Shown piece after piece: positions 34,465 through 43,033 of a stretch of 64,000 nucleotides of DNA; the stretch's first letter is position 1, and each line of letters begins with the position of its first letter. A model generated the notes under the pieces. That model was not told the DNA's origin, ran no database searches, and saw only the letters and a list, made by a program, of their open reading frames with translations. The stretch is from the NCBI RefSeq assembly GCF_014337155.1, contig NZ_CP060632.1, positions 2,363,001 through 2,427,000 on the forward strand. The letters are read 5' to 3'. The stretch is from Wujia chipingensis. GTDB lineage: Bacteria > Bacillota > Clostridia > Lachnospirales > Lachnospiraceae. The position numbers were made by a program, and so were the translations under genes.

Positions 34465-34785
34465 CTATGCTGACTTCAAAGCCTGCTCTATCATAAAATC
34501 AAATGTCTTTTTCAAATAATCCTGCTTATCTGCAGGTAACCGCTTTAGCCTCGAATCTAATGAATCCGGTGTACAGTCTATTGCAAGTAAGCTATTTGCG
34601 TCTGTTTCATAAACTTCCATAAGCATATACAAATTTTTCATGCTCAGGTTTCTTCCTCCTTGCTCCACCTGTCCAAGTGTCGAAACACTTATTCCAGTTT
34701 TAGCAGCAACCTCTTCAATGAGAAGTCCCTTGTCCTTACGGATATCACGAATCACCGGACCAATTTTATATCCTTCATATTTCAT
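34465..34785 (-). CDS. Xre-family HTH regulator
   Basis: 106 residues from the ATG at 34785 with GGAGGG. Classic Cro/CI helix-turn-helix (IRDIRKDKGLLIEEVAAKTG, ISVSTLGQVEQGGRNLS). It overlaps the gene on either side closely, suggesting one operon that ends in the MazF-type gene. A role as repressor of the element's lysogeny-like state is plausible. Confidence 0.85.
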   Translation of the reverse strand: MKYEGYKIGPVIRDIRKDKGLLIEEVAAKTGISVSTLGQVEQGGRNLSMKNLYMLMEVYETDANSLLAIDCTPDSLDSRLKRLPADKQDYLKKTFDFMIEQALKSA

Positions 34786-34996
34786 CGTCGTACCCTCCAA
34801 TGTCCTGTGCCATTTCTCTAATCATCTCTACAGCTGCATCTTCTGTTTCATACTGACCAAGCCACTTCCCACTTGAATCATGTACAACTGTTCCGAACAC
34901 AGTCTGTGTAAATCTGCAATCCTTCACAGCCGGGACTTGTTTGTCCCGACCGGAATGATTTTCTGTTGTCGCTCTACCAAAGGACTCCGTTAGCAT
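34775..34996 (-). CDS. Small hypothetical protein
   Basis: 73 residues starting inside the stop region of the upstream gene (GGATGCTAA overlap). The part DCRFTQTVFGTVVHDSSGKW then LGQYETEDAAVEMIREMA looks like a compact alpha/beta domain. No family recognised. It lies in a tightly packed operon with resolvase-like and Xre genes. Confidence 0.55.
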   Translation of the reverse strand: MLTESFGRATTENHSGRDKQVPAVKDCRFTQTVFGTVVHDSSGKWLGQYETEDAAVEMIREMAQDIGGYDDEI

Positions 34997-35397
34997 CCAA
35001 AATCCTCTGCATGAGATGCAGTAATTGGCACCGGACCAACTTCAAGAGAATAGAGCCATATGCCCATATCTGTGATGGTCTTTACAAATTCCTCCAGATC
35101 ATAAATGTCATCGGTGATCTCATTCAGGCTTCTGACTACTACAACCTCAAAATCTTCCTCTTTAAGTGTTGCAAAGAAAGCATTCAGTGCTTCTCTGTCA
35201 TAGTCCCTTGTCATTGAACGATCACAATACGCATCATTTATTATTACTCCATTAGGCATTGCCTGATCACGAATATTCTCGACCATCTGGACTACATTAG
35301 GTTCTGCTCTGCGGGACTTTACAAATGCAATTCCCTTAGCAAGCTCCTGAGTATCAGTACCTTCGTTTCCTACTACGTTAAAATCTCTTTTATTCAT
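34990..35397 (-). CDS. Second resolvase-fold protein, catalytically doubtful
   Basis: 135 residues from the ATG at 35397 (AAAGGAG site). Sequence such as VEFKSRRAEP is not present as YxRxS; instead GIAFVKSRRAEPNVVQMVEN, RDYDREALNAFFATLKEEDF, EVVVVRSLNEITDDIYDLEE map onto the resolvase domain, including an RSLNEIT in place of DLSRLGR. No DNA-binding tail. With the gene at 34083 it makes two dead-recombinase-like proteins in one operon. Confidence 0.5.
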   Translation of the reverse strand: MNKRDFNVVGNEGTDTQELAKGIAFVKSRRAEPNVVQMVENIRDQAMPNGVIINDAYCDRSMTRDYDREALNAFFATLKEEDFEVVVVRSLNEITDDIYDLEEFVKTITDMGIWLYSLEVGPVPITASHAEDFGC

Positions 35398-35547
35398 TTT
35401 GTTATCTCCTTTACGATTTCGTATTGGAGAGTTTTGGCGCCTCCACTCTCGTGGTGTGCTGTATCTCAAGCACAAGTATATTGTAATCTGCCACACCTTA
35501 ATTGCCGACCGTGTACAGGCGACAATTATGTCGTGTAAACACGACAA

Positions 35548-35895
35548 TCACTTTTCAACTGACACGCTTTTCATTGCTTTCATCATTGCAAGACACTGTC
35601 TTATCTGCAATTCATCCATATCTGAAAGAACATCCATTGCCTCAGATAATAGTTCCGACTTTTCTTCATTCTTTCCATACATTATGAAATCAACAGATAC
35701 ACCAAGTACGATTGCTAGATTATCTAATGTCTGTGTCTTAAAATCTCCACCATTTTCAATCGCAGATAATGCTTGTCTGCCTATACCTACTCTATGAGCT
35801 AACTCATCCTGTGATAATCCTATCTCCTTTCTTCTATCAGCAATTCGTATTCCTCTCTCATAATCCTTTTCTCTTGTCTGTGCTTTACTGCTCAT
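35548..35895 (-). CDS. Xre-family HTH regulator
   Basis: 115 residues. The helix-turn-helix is IADRRKEIGLSQDELAHRVG, IGRQALSAIENGGDFKTQTL; the C-terminal half is helical and acidic, probably for dimerisation. It heads the operon going left. A large terminator hairpin lies just upstream. Confidence 0.85.
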   Translation of the reverse strand: MSSKAQTREKDYERGIRIADRRKEIGLSQDELAHRVGIGRQALSAIENGGDFKTQTLDNLAIVLGVSVDFIMYGKNEEKSELLSEAMDVLSDMDELQIRQCLAMMKAMKSVSVEK

Positions 35896-35948
35896 AAATC
35901 CACCTTGCCGCCCTTGGAAACGAACAAGTCGGATTACCTTTACAGCAC

Positions 35949-36011
35949 AAAAAGACGCACGAGGAAACCAGTATCCTAGATACTGTTCGTTTCCCCTGCG
36001 TCTCTGGTGCT
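35949..36011 (-). terminator. Large imperfect hairpin terminator
   Basis: On the minus strand GACGCAGGGGAAACGAACAG and matching CGTGCGTC-side bases form a long stem around GTATC-TAG-GATAC, ending in TTTTT. It separates the zinc-ribbon gene from the Xre operon. The stem is unusually long for a plain terminator. Confidence 0.7.
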
Positions 36012-36063
36012 TCCATCTTTTGATGTGCCCTTATCAGGTGGGCTGTAATTTAATTGTCAATCG

Positions 36064-36288
36064 TTATATTCTGAAAGTCCCATTCTCAGAATGTTCCTTC
36101 ATCATTCCCTCGGAATACTTCTTGAGTATCATCACTCGCTTGCATCTGTCACACTTAATTCCAATATTCTGAAGTGCCACAGCGGAATCATCACCGCATA
36201 CAAAGTATTCCATCATTAACTTGTTGCATTTTTTACATCTAATTTCTATAACATTTCCTTTGTTCAATTCAGTTCGCTCCTTATTCAT
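36064..36288 (-). CDS. Com-like zinc-ribbon protein
   Basis: 74 residues. Two CxxC pairs (IRCKKCNKLM and IKCDRCKRVM) 34 residues apart make a zinc ribbon similar to the Mu Com translational regulator type. No other domain. The gene is alone between two regulatory operons; role unknown. Confidence 0.65.
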   Translation of the reverse strand: MNKERTELNKGNVIEIRCKKCNKLMMEYFVCGDDSAVALQNIGIKCDRCKRVMILKKYSEGMMKEHSENGTFRI

Positions 36289-36417
36289 ACAAAATCATCA
36301 ATCTACAATTCTGTACTCGTAAAGGAAAGGGAAATCACCTTTGCAAGCCTTTTGCCGGGAGTTCCGATGAATGTCTGCACATTCCCCGACTTTGCTGATC
36401 TAAAGCCAACTGACATG

Positions 36418-36438
36418 TTGTGTGCTGTCAGCACACAA
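36418..36438. repeat. Perfect 10-bp palindromic hairpin
   Basis: TTGTGTGCTG, one base, CAGCACACAA, just past the end of the small gene at 36444. No T-run on the minus side; possibly a weak terminator or protein site. Confidence 0.5.
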
Positions 36439-36443
36439 TCACA

Positions 36444-36689
36444 TCAGGCTCCAGCTCTTTCCATAAACCACATATTGTTATCTTCATAGAAAAGGAATAT
36501 TTCCTTTCCATCTACCACACAGGTATAACGCTCTCCAACTCCACCAGCCCTTGTACTGGCTGCCCTGCGCTTGTCTTTTACTCGTGTAATCTCATACTTT
36601 CTGCCATCTTCCCATGTTATCTCTTTGGGAATGAGCAGTCCGTCCTTTGAAAACTCTGCAAGTACATCAACATATACCTTATTGCTCAA
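36444..36689 (-). CDS. Small protein of the polymerase operon
   Basis: About 81 residues from a TTG at 36689, preferred because AGGAAGG is well spaced; the longer frame upstream overlaps the LexA-like gene. Sequence SNKVYVDVLAEFSKDGLLIP, KEITWEDGRKYEITRVKDKR then YTCVVDGKEIFLFYEDNNMW. I recognise a recurrent small partner of clostridial Y-family polymerase genes but no named family. Possibly a polymerase accessory factor in the manner of YolD. Confidence 0.6.
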   Translation of the reverse strand: MSNKVYVDVLAEFSKDGLLIPKEITWEDGRKYEITRVKDKRRAASTRAGGVGERYTCVVDGKEIFLFYEDNNMWFMERAGA

Positions 36690-36703
36690 TGTAATCACCT
36701 TCC

Positions 36704-36946
36704 TTACAAGATTGCTATTGCTCTGGAAGCATCCATCTTCCTTGCTATATAGCCTTTTTCTTCTAATATTTTCAGATGTGCATAAACACTTGAAGTCGAT
36801 GCCACCCCTACCATCCTGCATATCTCCCTGATAGTAGGAGCATAGCCATTCACACGCTGATATTGCATAATGCTTTCATACACATTCTGCTGCTTCTCCG
36901 TCAATGGTGCTCTGTCTACCAGATTAATTCTTGCTGCTTCGCTCAT
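36704..36946 (-). CDS. LexA-like DNA-binding domain protein (no protease domain)
   Basis: 80 residues: LTEKQQNVYESIMQYQRVNG, YAPTIREICRMVGVASTSSV, YAHLKILEEKGYI is the winged helix of LexA. The S24 protease half is missing, so it cannot self-cleave. It follows the polymerase gene on the same strand. It may compete with or reinforce SOS repression. Confidence 0.85.
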   Translation of the reverse strand: MSEAARINLVDRAPLTEKQQNVYESIMQYQRVNGYAPTIREICRMVGVASTSSVYAHLKILEEKGYIARKMDASRAIAIL

Positions 36947-36988
36947 GTTCCGCCTCCCTCTTCTTTACTCTATTGGCACTTCTCGTTG

Positions 36989-38239
36989 CTAACCTGAAAA
37001 GTACCCATGTGGATGTACTGTGTGTTCTTCTTTTGCATTGACTGCCGACAGAATCCTGTCCCGGTACATGAGTCCCCTCTGGATACTGTAAAATCCAAAT
37101 CTTCTGCGAATCTCATCCACAGCATTATCCATCTTCATCTGCTTTTCCCGTTTCTCCACACTTGAGAACAAATCTATCTGCTCCCAATAATTATCTGTTA
37201 CCAGATCTGCACCTCTGACACCAACACTACGGATTGGCTTGCTCCAGTTATAGTTTTCCTTAAATATCTGATAAGCATATGCAGCTATCTCTCCGGTGAT
37301 GTTTGTTGCATGGTCAATCTTTTTCTGACGGGTAAAAGAGAATAACTCATTATCCCTGACACTTATCTCAACCACTCTGCACCGGAATCCATTCTCACGA
37401 AGTCTTGCTGCAACACTCTCAGCCAGAATATAAAGAACAATCTTTACATCCTCATCGCATACTAAATCCTTTGGTGTCGTTGTGCTGTTTCCCACCGATT
37501 TGATTGGAGCGTGGGTATTCTCCAGCTTGACAGGTGAATCATCATAGCCATTAGCAAACGACCATAAGATACTGCCCATCTTTCCAAGGTGACTATTAAG
37601 CACATCTTCATCTGCCCTTGCAAGATCACCTATGGTTTTGATACCAAATAATGCAAGCTTTCTGTTCGTACTTTTGCCAACGTATAGAAGATCTGCCACC
37701 GGAAGTGACCATGCCTTCTGCTTAAACTCACTCTTATACATAGTTGTGATTGCATCCGGCTTCTTGTAGTCAGAACCCAGCTTTGCAAATATCTTATTGA
37801 AAGAAACACCAACACTTACTGTGATGCCAAGCTCTGACTTCATTCTCCTGCTGATTTCCTGTGCGATAAGCAATCCATCTCCTTTAAGGGAACTGCTCCC
37901 TGTCACATCAAGCCAGCACTCATCAATTCCATATGGCTCCTGTCTGTCCGTATATTCTGCATATATCTCATGAGCCATTCTTGAGAACCGAAGATATAAG
38001 TCCATTCTTGGTGAAACAAATGTTATGTCAGGGCAGACCTGCTTTGCCTGCCAGAGTGCCATTCCTGTTTTCACACCGTACTTCTTAGCAATATAGTCGG
38101 CTGTTAAGACAATCCCATGTCTTGCCTCCGGGTCACCGCCTACTGCCAGTGGCTTTCCTGCAAGCTCCGGATGATGCAGATGCTCAATCGAGGCATAACA
38201 ACAGTTGATATCTGAATGAAGTATTACCCTGTCTCCCAT
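36989..38239 (-). CDS. Y-family DNA polymerase (DinB/UmuC type)
   Basis: 416 residues from the ATG at 38239, spaced correctly from GGAGGTG. The catalytic segments are intact: VILHSDINCCYASIEHL, the steric-gate region, EPYGIDECWLDVTGSS (acidic DE pair), GVSFNKIFAKLGSDYKKPDA, and a little-finger domain. It performs translesion synthesis. It is preceded by a consensus promoter with the GGACACATGTGTCC palindrome directly upstream and faces a divergent S24-type regulator, giving an element-borne SOS mutagenesis unit. Confidence 0.93.
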   Translation of the reverse strand: MGDRVILHSDINCCYASIEHLHHPELAGKPLAVGGDPEARHGIVLTADYIAKKYGVKTGMALWQAKQVCPDITFVSPRMDLYLRFSRMAHEIYAEYTDRQEPYGIDECWLDVTGSSSLKGDGLLIAQEISRRMKSELGITVSVGVSFNKIFAKLGSDYKKPDAITTMYKSEFKQKAWSLPVADLLYVGKSTNRKLALFGIKTIGDLARADEDVLNSHLGKMGSILWSFANGYDDSPVKLENTHAPIKSVGNSTTTPKDLVCDEDVKIVLYILAESVAARLRENGFRCRVVEISVRDNELFSFTRQKKIDHATNITGEIAAYAYQIFKENYNWSKPIRSVGVRGADLVTDNYWEQIDLFSSVEKREKQMKMDNAVDEIRRRFGFYSIQRGLMYRDRILSAVNAKEEHTVHPHGYFSG

Positions 38240-38318
38240 CTTCATCACCTCCTGCATTTAATCTGTCACTACCATAACCTTTAGTCCAAGTATATGAGTA
38301 ATGTTTCTTACAGGGCAT

Positions 38319-38348
38319 AGTATAACCCCAAGAATAATCGACTGTCAA
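38319..38348 (-). promoter_or_regulatory. Promoter of the polymerase operon
   Basis: TTGACA, an 18-base spacer and TATACT on the minus strand. The palindrome at 38350 touches the -35 box. Confidence 0.78.
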
Positions 38349-38349
38349 C

Positions 38350-38363
38350 GGACACATGTGTCC
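38350..38363. promoter_or_regulatory. Palindromic operator between polymerase and S24 regulator
   Basis: GGACACATGTGTCC is a perfect 14-bp palindrome between the divergent promoters. A half-like GGACACA also occurs near 39230 before the next HTH gene. The S24-type regulator is the obvious binder. Confidence 0.75.
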
Positions 38364-38390
38364 TTTTTCCCATTATATTGGATTTTTAAC

Positions 38391-38419
38391 TTGAATAATT
38401 GGCACTATTGCTATATACT
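38391..38419 (+). promoter_or_regulatory. Promoter of the S24 regulator
   Basis: TTGAAT, a 17-base spacer and TATACT on the plus strand, about 55 bases before the ATG. Confidence 0.72.
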
Positions 38420-38474
38420 ATGGAGTGAAAAGAGACATTTGAAATCAACAAAATGAAAGAAAAGAGGCGTATGC

Positions 38475-39209
38475 ATGTACTCAATCGGAGAAATCATTTC
38501 ATCATATAGAAAAAAGAAAGGCTTGCTCCAGCAGGATCTCGCTGATGAATTAGCTAAGGAAGGTGTTACCATTTCCTACAAAGCTATATCTAACTGGGAA
38601 AGAAATCTTGCTGAACCAAGCGTTACCATATTTTACAAGGTGTGTAGAATCCTTGGTATTACTAATATGTATGAAGCATATTTTGGAGTAAATCCTGCTG
38701 ATCCTTTTTCATCACTTACTGATGAAGGCAGGGAAAAAGCTATGGATTATATTAATCTGCTCCACGCATCCGGAATGTATGAAAAGCAGACTGCTAAGAT
38801 AATTCCATTCCGAAGCATTGATATTTTTGAAAATGCTGTATCAGCTGGAACCGGTAACTTCCTTGTAGACGGACCGAAAGAGACTGTATGTATAGATGAA
38901 TCTATCTTACCGGAAGATACTACTTTCGGTGTTCGTATTAGTGGTGACAGTATGGAACCTGAATTCCACGATGGTCAGATTGCATGGGTATTACAGCAGG
39001 AATCTGTTGCTAATGGAGAAATCGGCATCTTCGCTCTGAACGGAGATGCCTATATTAAGAAATTACAAAACGATAAAGACGGAATTTTCCTTATCTCACT
39101 CAATGAAAAGTATGCACCTATCAAGGTTAGTGAAAATGACCGCTTAGATATATTTGGAAAAGTTCTTGGAAAATCTGATGCTTCTGCTATTGCAGGACAT
39201 TGCCGATAA
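38475..39209 (+). CDS. CI/LexA-like repressor with S24 autoprotease domain
   Basis: 244 residues. N-terminal Xre helix-turn-helix (ISSYRKKKGLLQQDLADELA, KAISNWERNLAEPSV) and C-terminal S24 domain with catalytic S159 in RISGDSMEPEFHDG and a lysine at 195/196 (GDAYIKKL). An Ala-Gly bond at 124-125 (VSAGTG) sits where LexA-type cleavage occurs. It is therefore likely to be cleaved when RecA is activated, derepressing the divergent polymerase operon. Confidence 0.92.
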   Translation: MYSIGEIISSYRKKKGLLQQDLADELAKEGVTISYKAISNWERNLAEPSVTIFYKVCRILGITNMYEAYFGVNPADPFSSLTDEGREKAMDYINLLHASGMYEKQTAKIIPFRSIDIFENAVSAGTGNFLVDGPKETVCIDESILPEDTTFGVRISGDSMEPEFHDGQIAWVLQQESVANGEIGIFALNGDAYIKKLQNDKDGIFLISLNEKYAPIKVSENDRLDIFGKVLGKSDASAIAGHCR

Positions 39210-39294
39210 AAATTGCAAGTCCTTTTTATCGGACACATTATTTTGCATAATTGACAATAAGAAAATATCTATAGAACTGAAAGAAGGGATTCTT

Positions 39295-39495
39295 ATGGCG
39301 GTTACCAATAATATCAGAGAAATCCGTGAACAGCGAGGCATTTACCAGGATGACCTTGCCGCTGCTATCGGATACAGCACCAAAACTGTCGGCAGGATAG
39401 AACGTGGGGACAGTACCCCATCTGCCGAATTTATGCTGCGGATATCAAAGTACTTTAATATGCTGGTGGAAGATGTATTCCATGTGGAAGATTGA
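39295..39495 (+). CDS. Small Xre-family HTH protein
   Basis: 66 residues from the ATG at 39295 (AAGGGA site). Almost only a helix-turn-helix: NIREIREQRGIYQDDLAAAI, GYSTKTVGRIERGDSTPSAE. It follows the S24 regulator on the same strand and has a GGACACA half-site upstream, so it may belong to the same circuit. Confidence 0.8.
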   Translation: MAVTNNIREIREQRGIYQDDLAAAIGYSTKTVGRIERGDSTPSAEFMLRISKYFNMLVEDVFHVED

Positions 39496-39606
39496 GTCGG
39501 AGCAGCAATCCGGCTCTCCTTCTATTTTAGACAGCTTTTCATATCCTTATCAACAACAACAATAAAATGCCACACAGTTATTAACAACCATGTGACATTT
39601 ATACTC

Positions 39607-40029
39607 TTAATACAATTTTGCACCTGCTGGTATTGCATCATCTAACATTACCAGATTCAGTTTTTCTTCTCCATTTACATTGTGAATTGCAGAAAGAAGC
39701 ATACCACATGAATCTATTCCCATCATAGAACGCGGTGGAAGGTTTACGATTGCAAGTAAAGTTTTACCTACAAGTTCCTCCGGCTCGTAAAATGCATGTA
39801 CTCCTGAAAGAATAGTTCTTTCATTCTCTGTACCATCATCAAGTGTAAATCTAAGAAGTTTCTTACTCTTAGGTACTGCCTCACAATTTTTTACCTTTAC
39901 AACACGGAAGTCTGACTTTGAGAATGTATCAAAATCAACCTGCTCATCAAATAAAGGCTCTATTTCAATACCTGTATTATTTTCAACAACTGCTGCCACT
40001 TCTTCTGTTACTACTTCATTGTTATCCAT
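39607..40029 (-). CDS. MetRS C-terminal tRNA-binding domain, free-standing copy 3
   Basis: About 140 residues from the ATG at 40029, which has AAAGGAG upstream; a longer frame is less likely. The domain body (VDFDTFSKSDFRVVKVKNCE, AVPKSKKLLRFTLDDG, MGIDSCGMLLSAIHN) ends in the same IPAGAKLY as copies 1 and 2. Unlike those it has its own ribosome site and a possible TATACT promoter box. The sequence TTTGATTG, the attachment-core motif, overlaps its start. It is either expressed cargo that supplies the domain in trans or the fossil end of another element. Confidence 0.82.
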   Translation of the reverse strand: MDNNEVVTEEVAAVVENNTGIEIEPLFDEQVDFDTFSKSDFRVVKVKNCEAVPKSKKLLRFTLDDGTENERTILSGVHAFYEPEELVGKTLLAIVNLPPRSMMGIDSCGMLLSAIHNVNGEEKLNLVMLDDAIPAGAKLY

Positions 40030-40145
40030 TTGATTGTAACTCCTTTGCATTAATTTCTCATCATAATATGTAATGTCGGTTGAAACTGCATTACTACTAG
40101 CTAGTATACCATAAACATACTGTTTTTAGGAAGAAATGTCCTATT

Positions 40146-40535
40146 TCATCCATAAACAGTCTTCAATTTTTTTAATCGAACAAAAAGTCTCTTGTCCTTC
40201 GGGCACATCTTTTCAAGTTCCTCAAAACTGTATCTTCTCAAATCATCTTTGCTTTTTATTCCCATTCTAAACGCATCCATACATAGGAAGTCATCAAATC
40301 TGACTCCATGCTCCCGATCATTCAGATCTTCTACACTGCGCAGCTTTACCCCTTGCTCTTCACAAATCTGATATAATTCCTGCAATGTTGCCTGTCCCAT
40401 ATTACGAAATTTTATAAAATGCTCCTTTGGATATTCTCTCAATCCTTCCAATGACTCAAATCCATTTCTTCTGAGAATATTCCGTAACCTGCTCGACATT
40501 TCAATATCATCATAATCTGTTTTTTCAGCGTACAT
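40146..40535 (-). CDS. RNA polymerase alpha C-terminal-domain-like protein
   Basis: 129 residues. Two helix-hairpin-helix units typical of RpoA-CTD: LRNILRRNGFESLEGLREYP, FRNMGQATLQELYQICEEQG, then a second degenerate unit. No other RNA polymerase part is present. Free alpha-CTD-like proteins in mobile elements could bind UP elements or sigma factor. It follows the macro-domain gene on the same strand. Confidence 0.75.
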   Translation of the reverse strand: MYAEKTDYDDIEMSSRLRNILRRNGFESLEGLREYPKEHFIKFRNMGQATLQELYQICEEQGVKLRSVEDLNDREHGVRFDDFLCMDAFRMGIKSKDDLRRYSFEELEKMCPKDKRLFVRLKKLKTVYG

Positions 40536-40555
40536 AAAAGCTCCCTTTTGTCGTT

Positions 40556-40841
40556 TTATTTATCGTATAATTTATCAACCTCAGCTTCATACACTGATTC
40601 AGTATGAGTATCAAATAGCACCCACTCCACCAGATCAAAACAATCCGGATTATCCTGCAAGAACCTATTTACTGTATGTACTGCAATCTTTGCTGCCAAC
40701 TCAACCGGAAAACTATATACTCCAGTTGATATAGAAGGAAATGCAATAGACCTGATTCCATTATCCATTGCCAGCTTCATAGAATTAAAATAGCAGTTAG
40801 CAAGAAGTTCCTCTTCTCTATTCCTTCCTGCATTCCATATC
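40556..40841 (-). pseudogene. Macro-domain gene, 3' half (split by element A)
   Basis: From the element border the frame reads IWNAGRNREEELLANCYFNS, then AFPSISTGVYSFPVELAAKI and VLFDTHTESVYEAEVDKLYD: the C-terminal half of an ADP-ribose-binding macro domain (YmdB type). The matching N-terminal half is 19.6 kb away at 60475. Joined at the GA core they give an uninterrupted 172-residue protein reading VGPIWNAG at the seam. Confidence 0.9.
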
Positions 40842-42507
40842 AGTCGGTCATTTTTTGCGGACAGTTCATACATGCTATCCTTTTCTGTTCTCTGCTCCTG
40901 CGTTTGCTCTCGTTTGATTTCTCCCTCCGTATCTTCTTGGCACAAGCAGGACAATACCTTGATGCACCAGAGCCCGGGACATATTCAACGCCGCACACCG
41001 TACAATTTTTAGCGGGCATTGCTGCCCACCGTTTTGTAGGTATGATATGTAATTCATCGACAAAGCCGATGAATTTATAGTAAATCTTGATTTCCTGCTT
41101 CACTGTTCCGTCTGCCATCTTCTCACGCTCCGAAACAAGTATCTTGTCTATGAGTGCGTTTATAACTGTTGCATCCAGTTCTTTTAAGCCTTGATAATTT
41201 CGGATAAGGGCGAGGAAGTCACGGATTCCCCGTGATTTCTCGTAGCTTTCATTAAGAGTTTCCGTCACCTCTTTCAGCCTTGCTTCAATTTCAAGCTGCT
41301 CTTTCTGGTATTTCCCCGACATCATCTCAAAATTCCGCTCGGTAATACGCTCCATGACCTTATCCTCGTAGAGAGAGGAAAACAGCCTGTCCAGTTCCGC
41401 AAGGCGTTTGTTCAGCTTCTTACGTTCTTTCTCTAATGCTTTCGCCCTGCTCTGGTCTGTTTCCGTGAGCCGCTTTTCTATGGCCCTGACCGCCTTTTCA
41501 TCATTCACTGCCATATCCGCAAAACAGTTGATGTCGGCAAGAACGGCATTGAATAAATCCCTTGCTTCTATATTGTGGGCACTACACTCGCTTCTTCCGT
41601 TTCTTGCATAATTATTACATGAATACTGTACACAGTCGATAATCTCTGGGCGTTTCCTCCTGTGTACGTTCATTGCCCGCAGAGCACATCCGCAGTCCAC
41701 ACACTTGATAACGCCTGCAAAAATATTTACAAATCCTCCCTTGTTCTGTGGAAGCCTACGACTTGTAATAAGCTGTTGGACAATATCAAATTCCTCCTGC
41801 GTGACTATTCCCTCATGGGTATTGGGTATCACTTCCCATTCTTCGGGCAGCTTAGAGGGGCGTTTCTTGCTTTTCATATTGGCGGCAATCCGTTTGTAGC
41901 CTACAAGATTTCCCGCATATATCGGGCTTCTTAAAATGCTCCTCACGCTGTTCCCACTCCAAATATAGCGTTTGTCCTCGTTCCCCTCAAAATGACGTTC
42001 AAAGCCTGTTTCGCCACGCTCCGCCGCATAAGCGGCAGGGCGTAGGATATGCTGTTTATTAAGATGTCTGCAAATTTTGGCAACTCCATTCCCTTTTAAT
42101 GCAAGGTCGAATATCTCTTTTACAACATGTGCCACTTTATCATCTATCAGCAGATGGTTGTGGTCGGCAGGGTCTTTGATATAGCCATAAGGGGCGGTAG
42201 TTCCCATGAATTTCCCCTGTTGAAACCTCGCCCGATATGCCGATTTTATCTTAACAGATATGTCAGCGGCATACATTTCGTTTAAAATGTTGCGGAAAGG
42301 CGTGATGTCCATAGCAGATTTATTCAAGGTATCTACGCCGTCATTGACCGCTATATACCTCACGTTATGCTCTGGGAAGAAAACTTCCAGATATAACCCA
42401 CAATCAAGATAGTTTCTCCCCAGACGGGATAAATCTTTCGTAATCACGCAGTTTATCAGACCGCTTTCAATGTCTTTTATCATATTCTGGAAACTTGGTC
42501 TTTGGAA
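40840..42507 (-). pseudogene. Large serine recombinase of element A, 3' part (split by element B)
   Basis: 555 codons starting FQRPSFQNMIKDIESGLINC, VITKDLSRLGRNYLD. Includes the rest of the resolvase domain, the recombinase domain, a zinc-ribbon (CVDCGCALRA), a long coiled coil and an extra C-terminal zinc finger (CTVCGVEYVPGSGASRYCPA). The 5' part is at 49984. The TGA stop is completed by the GA of the crossover core. A short in-frame ATG upstream comes from element B and is not native. Confidence 0.92.
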
Positions 42508-42607
42508 TAATGAGGTGTGATAGCGATAGCGGCAAAAAGCTAATAAAATCAATGGTTTTGCGGACAGCGGATAGACAGGGAATGTGTTAAAAACTGAATA
42601 CGCACAC

Positions 42608-42653
42608 AAACGGCGTTACCTTAACCCCTTTGGGGGAGAAAGTAACGCCGTTT
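42608..42653 (+). terminator. Strong terminator near the left end of element B
   Basis: AAACGGCGTTAC and GTAACGCCGTTT form a perfect 12-bp stem followed by T-run on the plus strand. No plus-strand gene precedes it inside B, so it may insulate B from outside transcription. Confidence 0.75.
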
Positions 42654-42686
42654 TTTTATGCCCGCAGGAAAGGAGGTGCAGCCGGA

Positions 42687-42905
42687 ATGTATTTCACAAA
42701 GGGCAAGCAGCGGGCGTTTGAATTGCTCATGCAGCAGAAGCCGGGATTTGACCGCTATCAATCCGGTTGTGCCGGAGATGATGAAGATTGCGGCACTTGC
42801 CGTTTCTACCGCCCCGGGTGGAAATATGAGTTTTGCGTTTTCAAAGAGTGTCCCTATTGCCCCGGCAAAAGGACGCGGAAAACGCACGCCAGCATGGACA
42901 AATAG
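42687..42905 (+). CDS. Small cysteine-rich element protein
   Basis: 72 residues from the ATG at 42687, with AAAGGAGG upstream. Seven Cys in the pattern SGCAGDDEDCGTCRFYR, then FCVFKECPYCPGK suggest a zinc-binding knuckle. It precedes the truncated replication gene in the same orientation. I do not know a named family. Confidence 0.6.
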   Translation: MYFTKGKQRAFELLMQQKPGFDRYQSGCAGDDEDCGTCRFYRPGWKYEFCVFKECPYCPGKRTRKTHASMDK

Positions 42906-43033
42906 ACGGGCAAAAGCCCTTGTGCCATGCGGCTTTGCAGACGCGAAAACGGCAAAGGGCATATTGCAATACCAAAACAGCCGAAAACGGCTTTCTAATT
43001 GTCCACGCATACCAAGAGAGGAAGTGAGGAAAT

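Noticed and set aside
40840..42609. A 589-residue recombinase starting at 42609
   Set aside because: The first 34 residues come from element B; the native N-terminus is at 50173.
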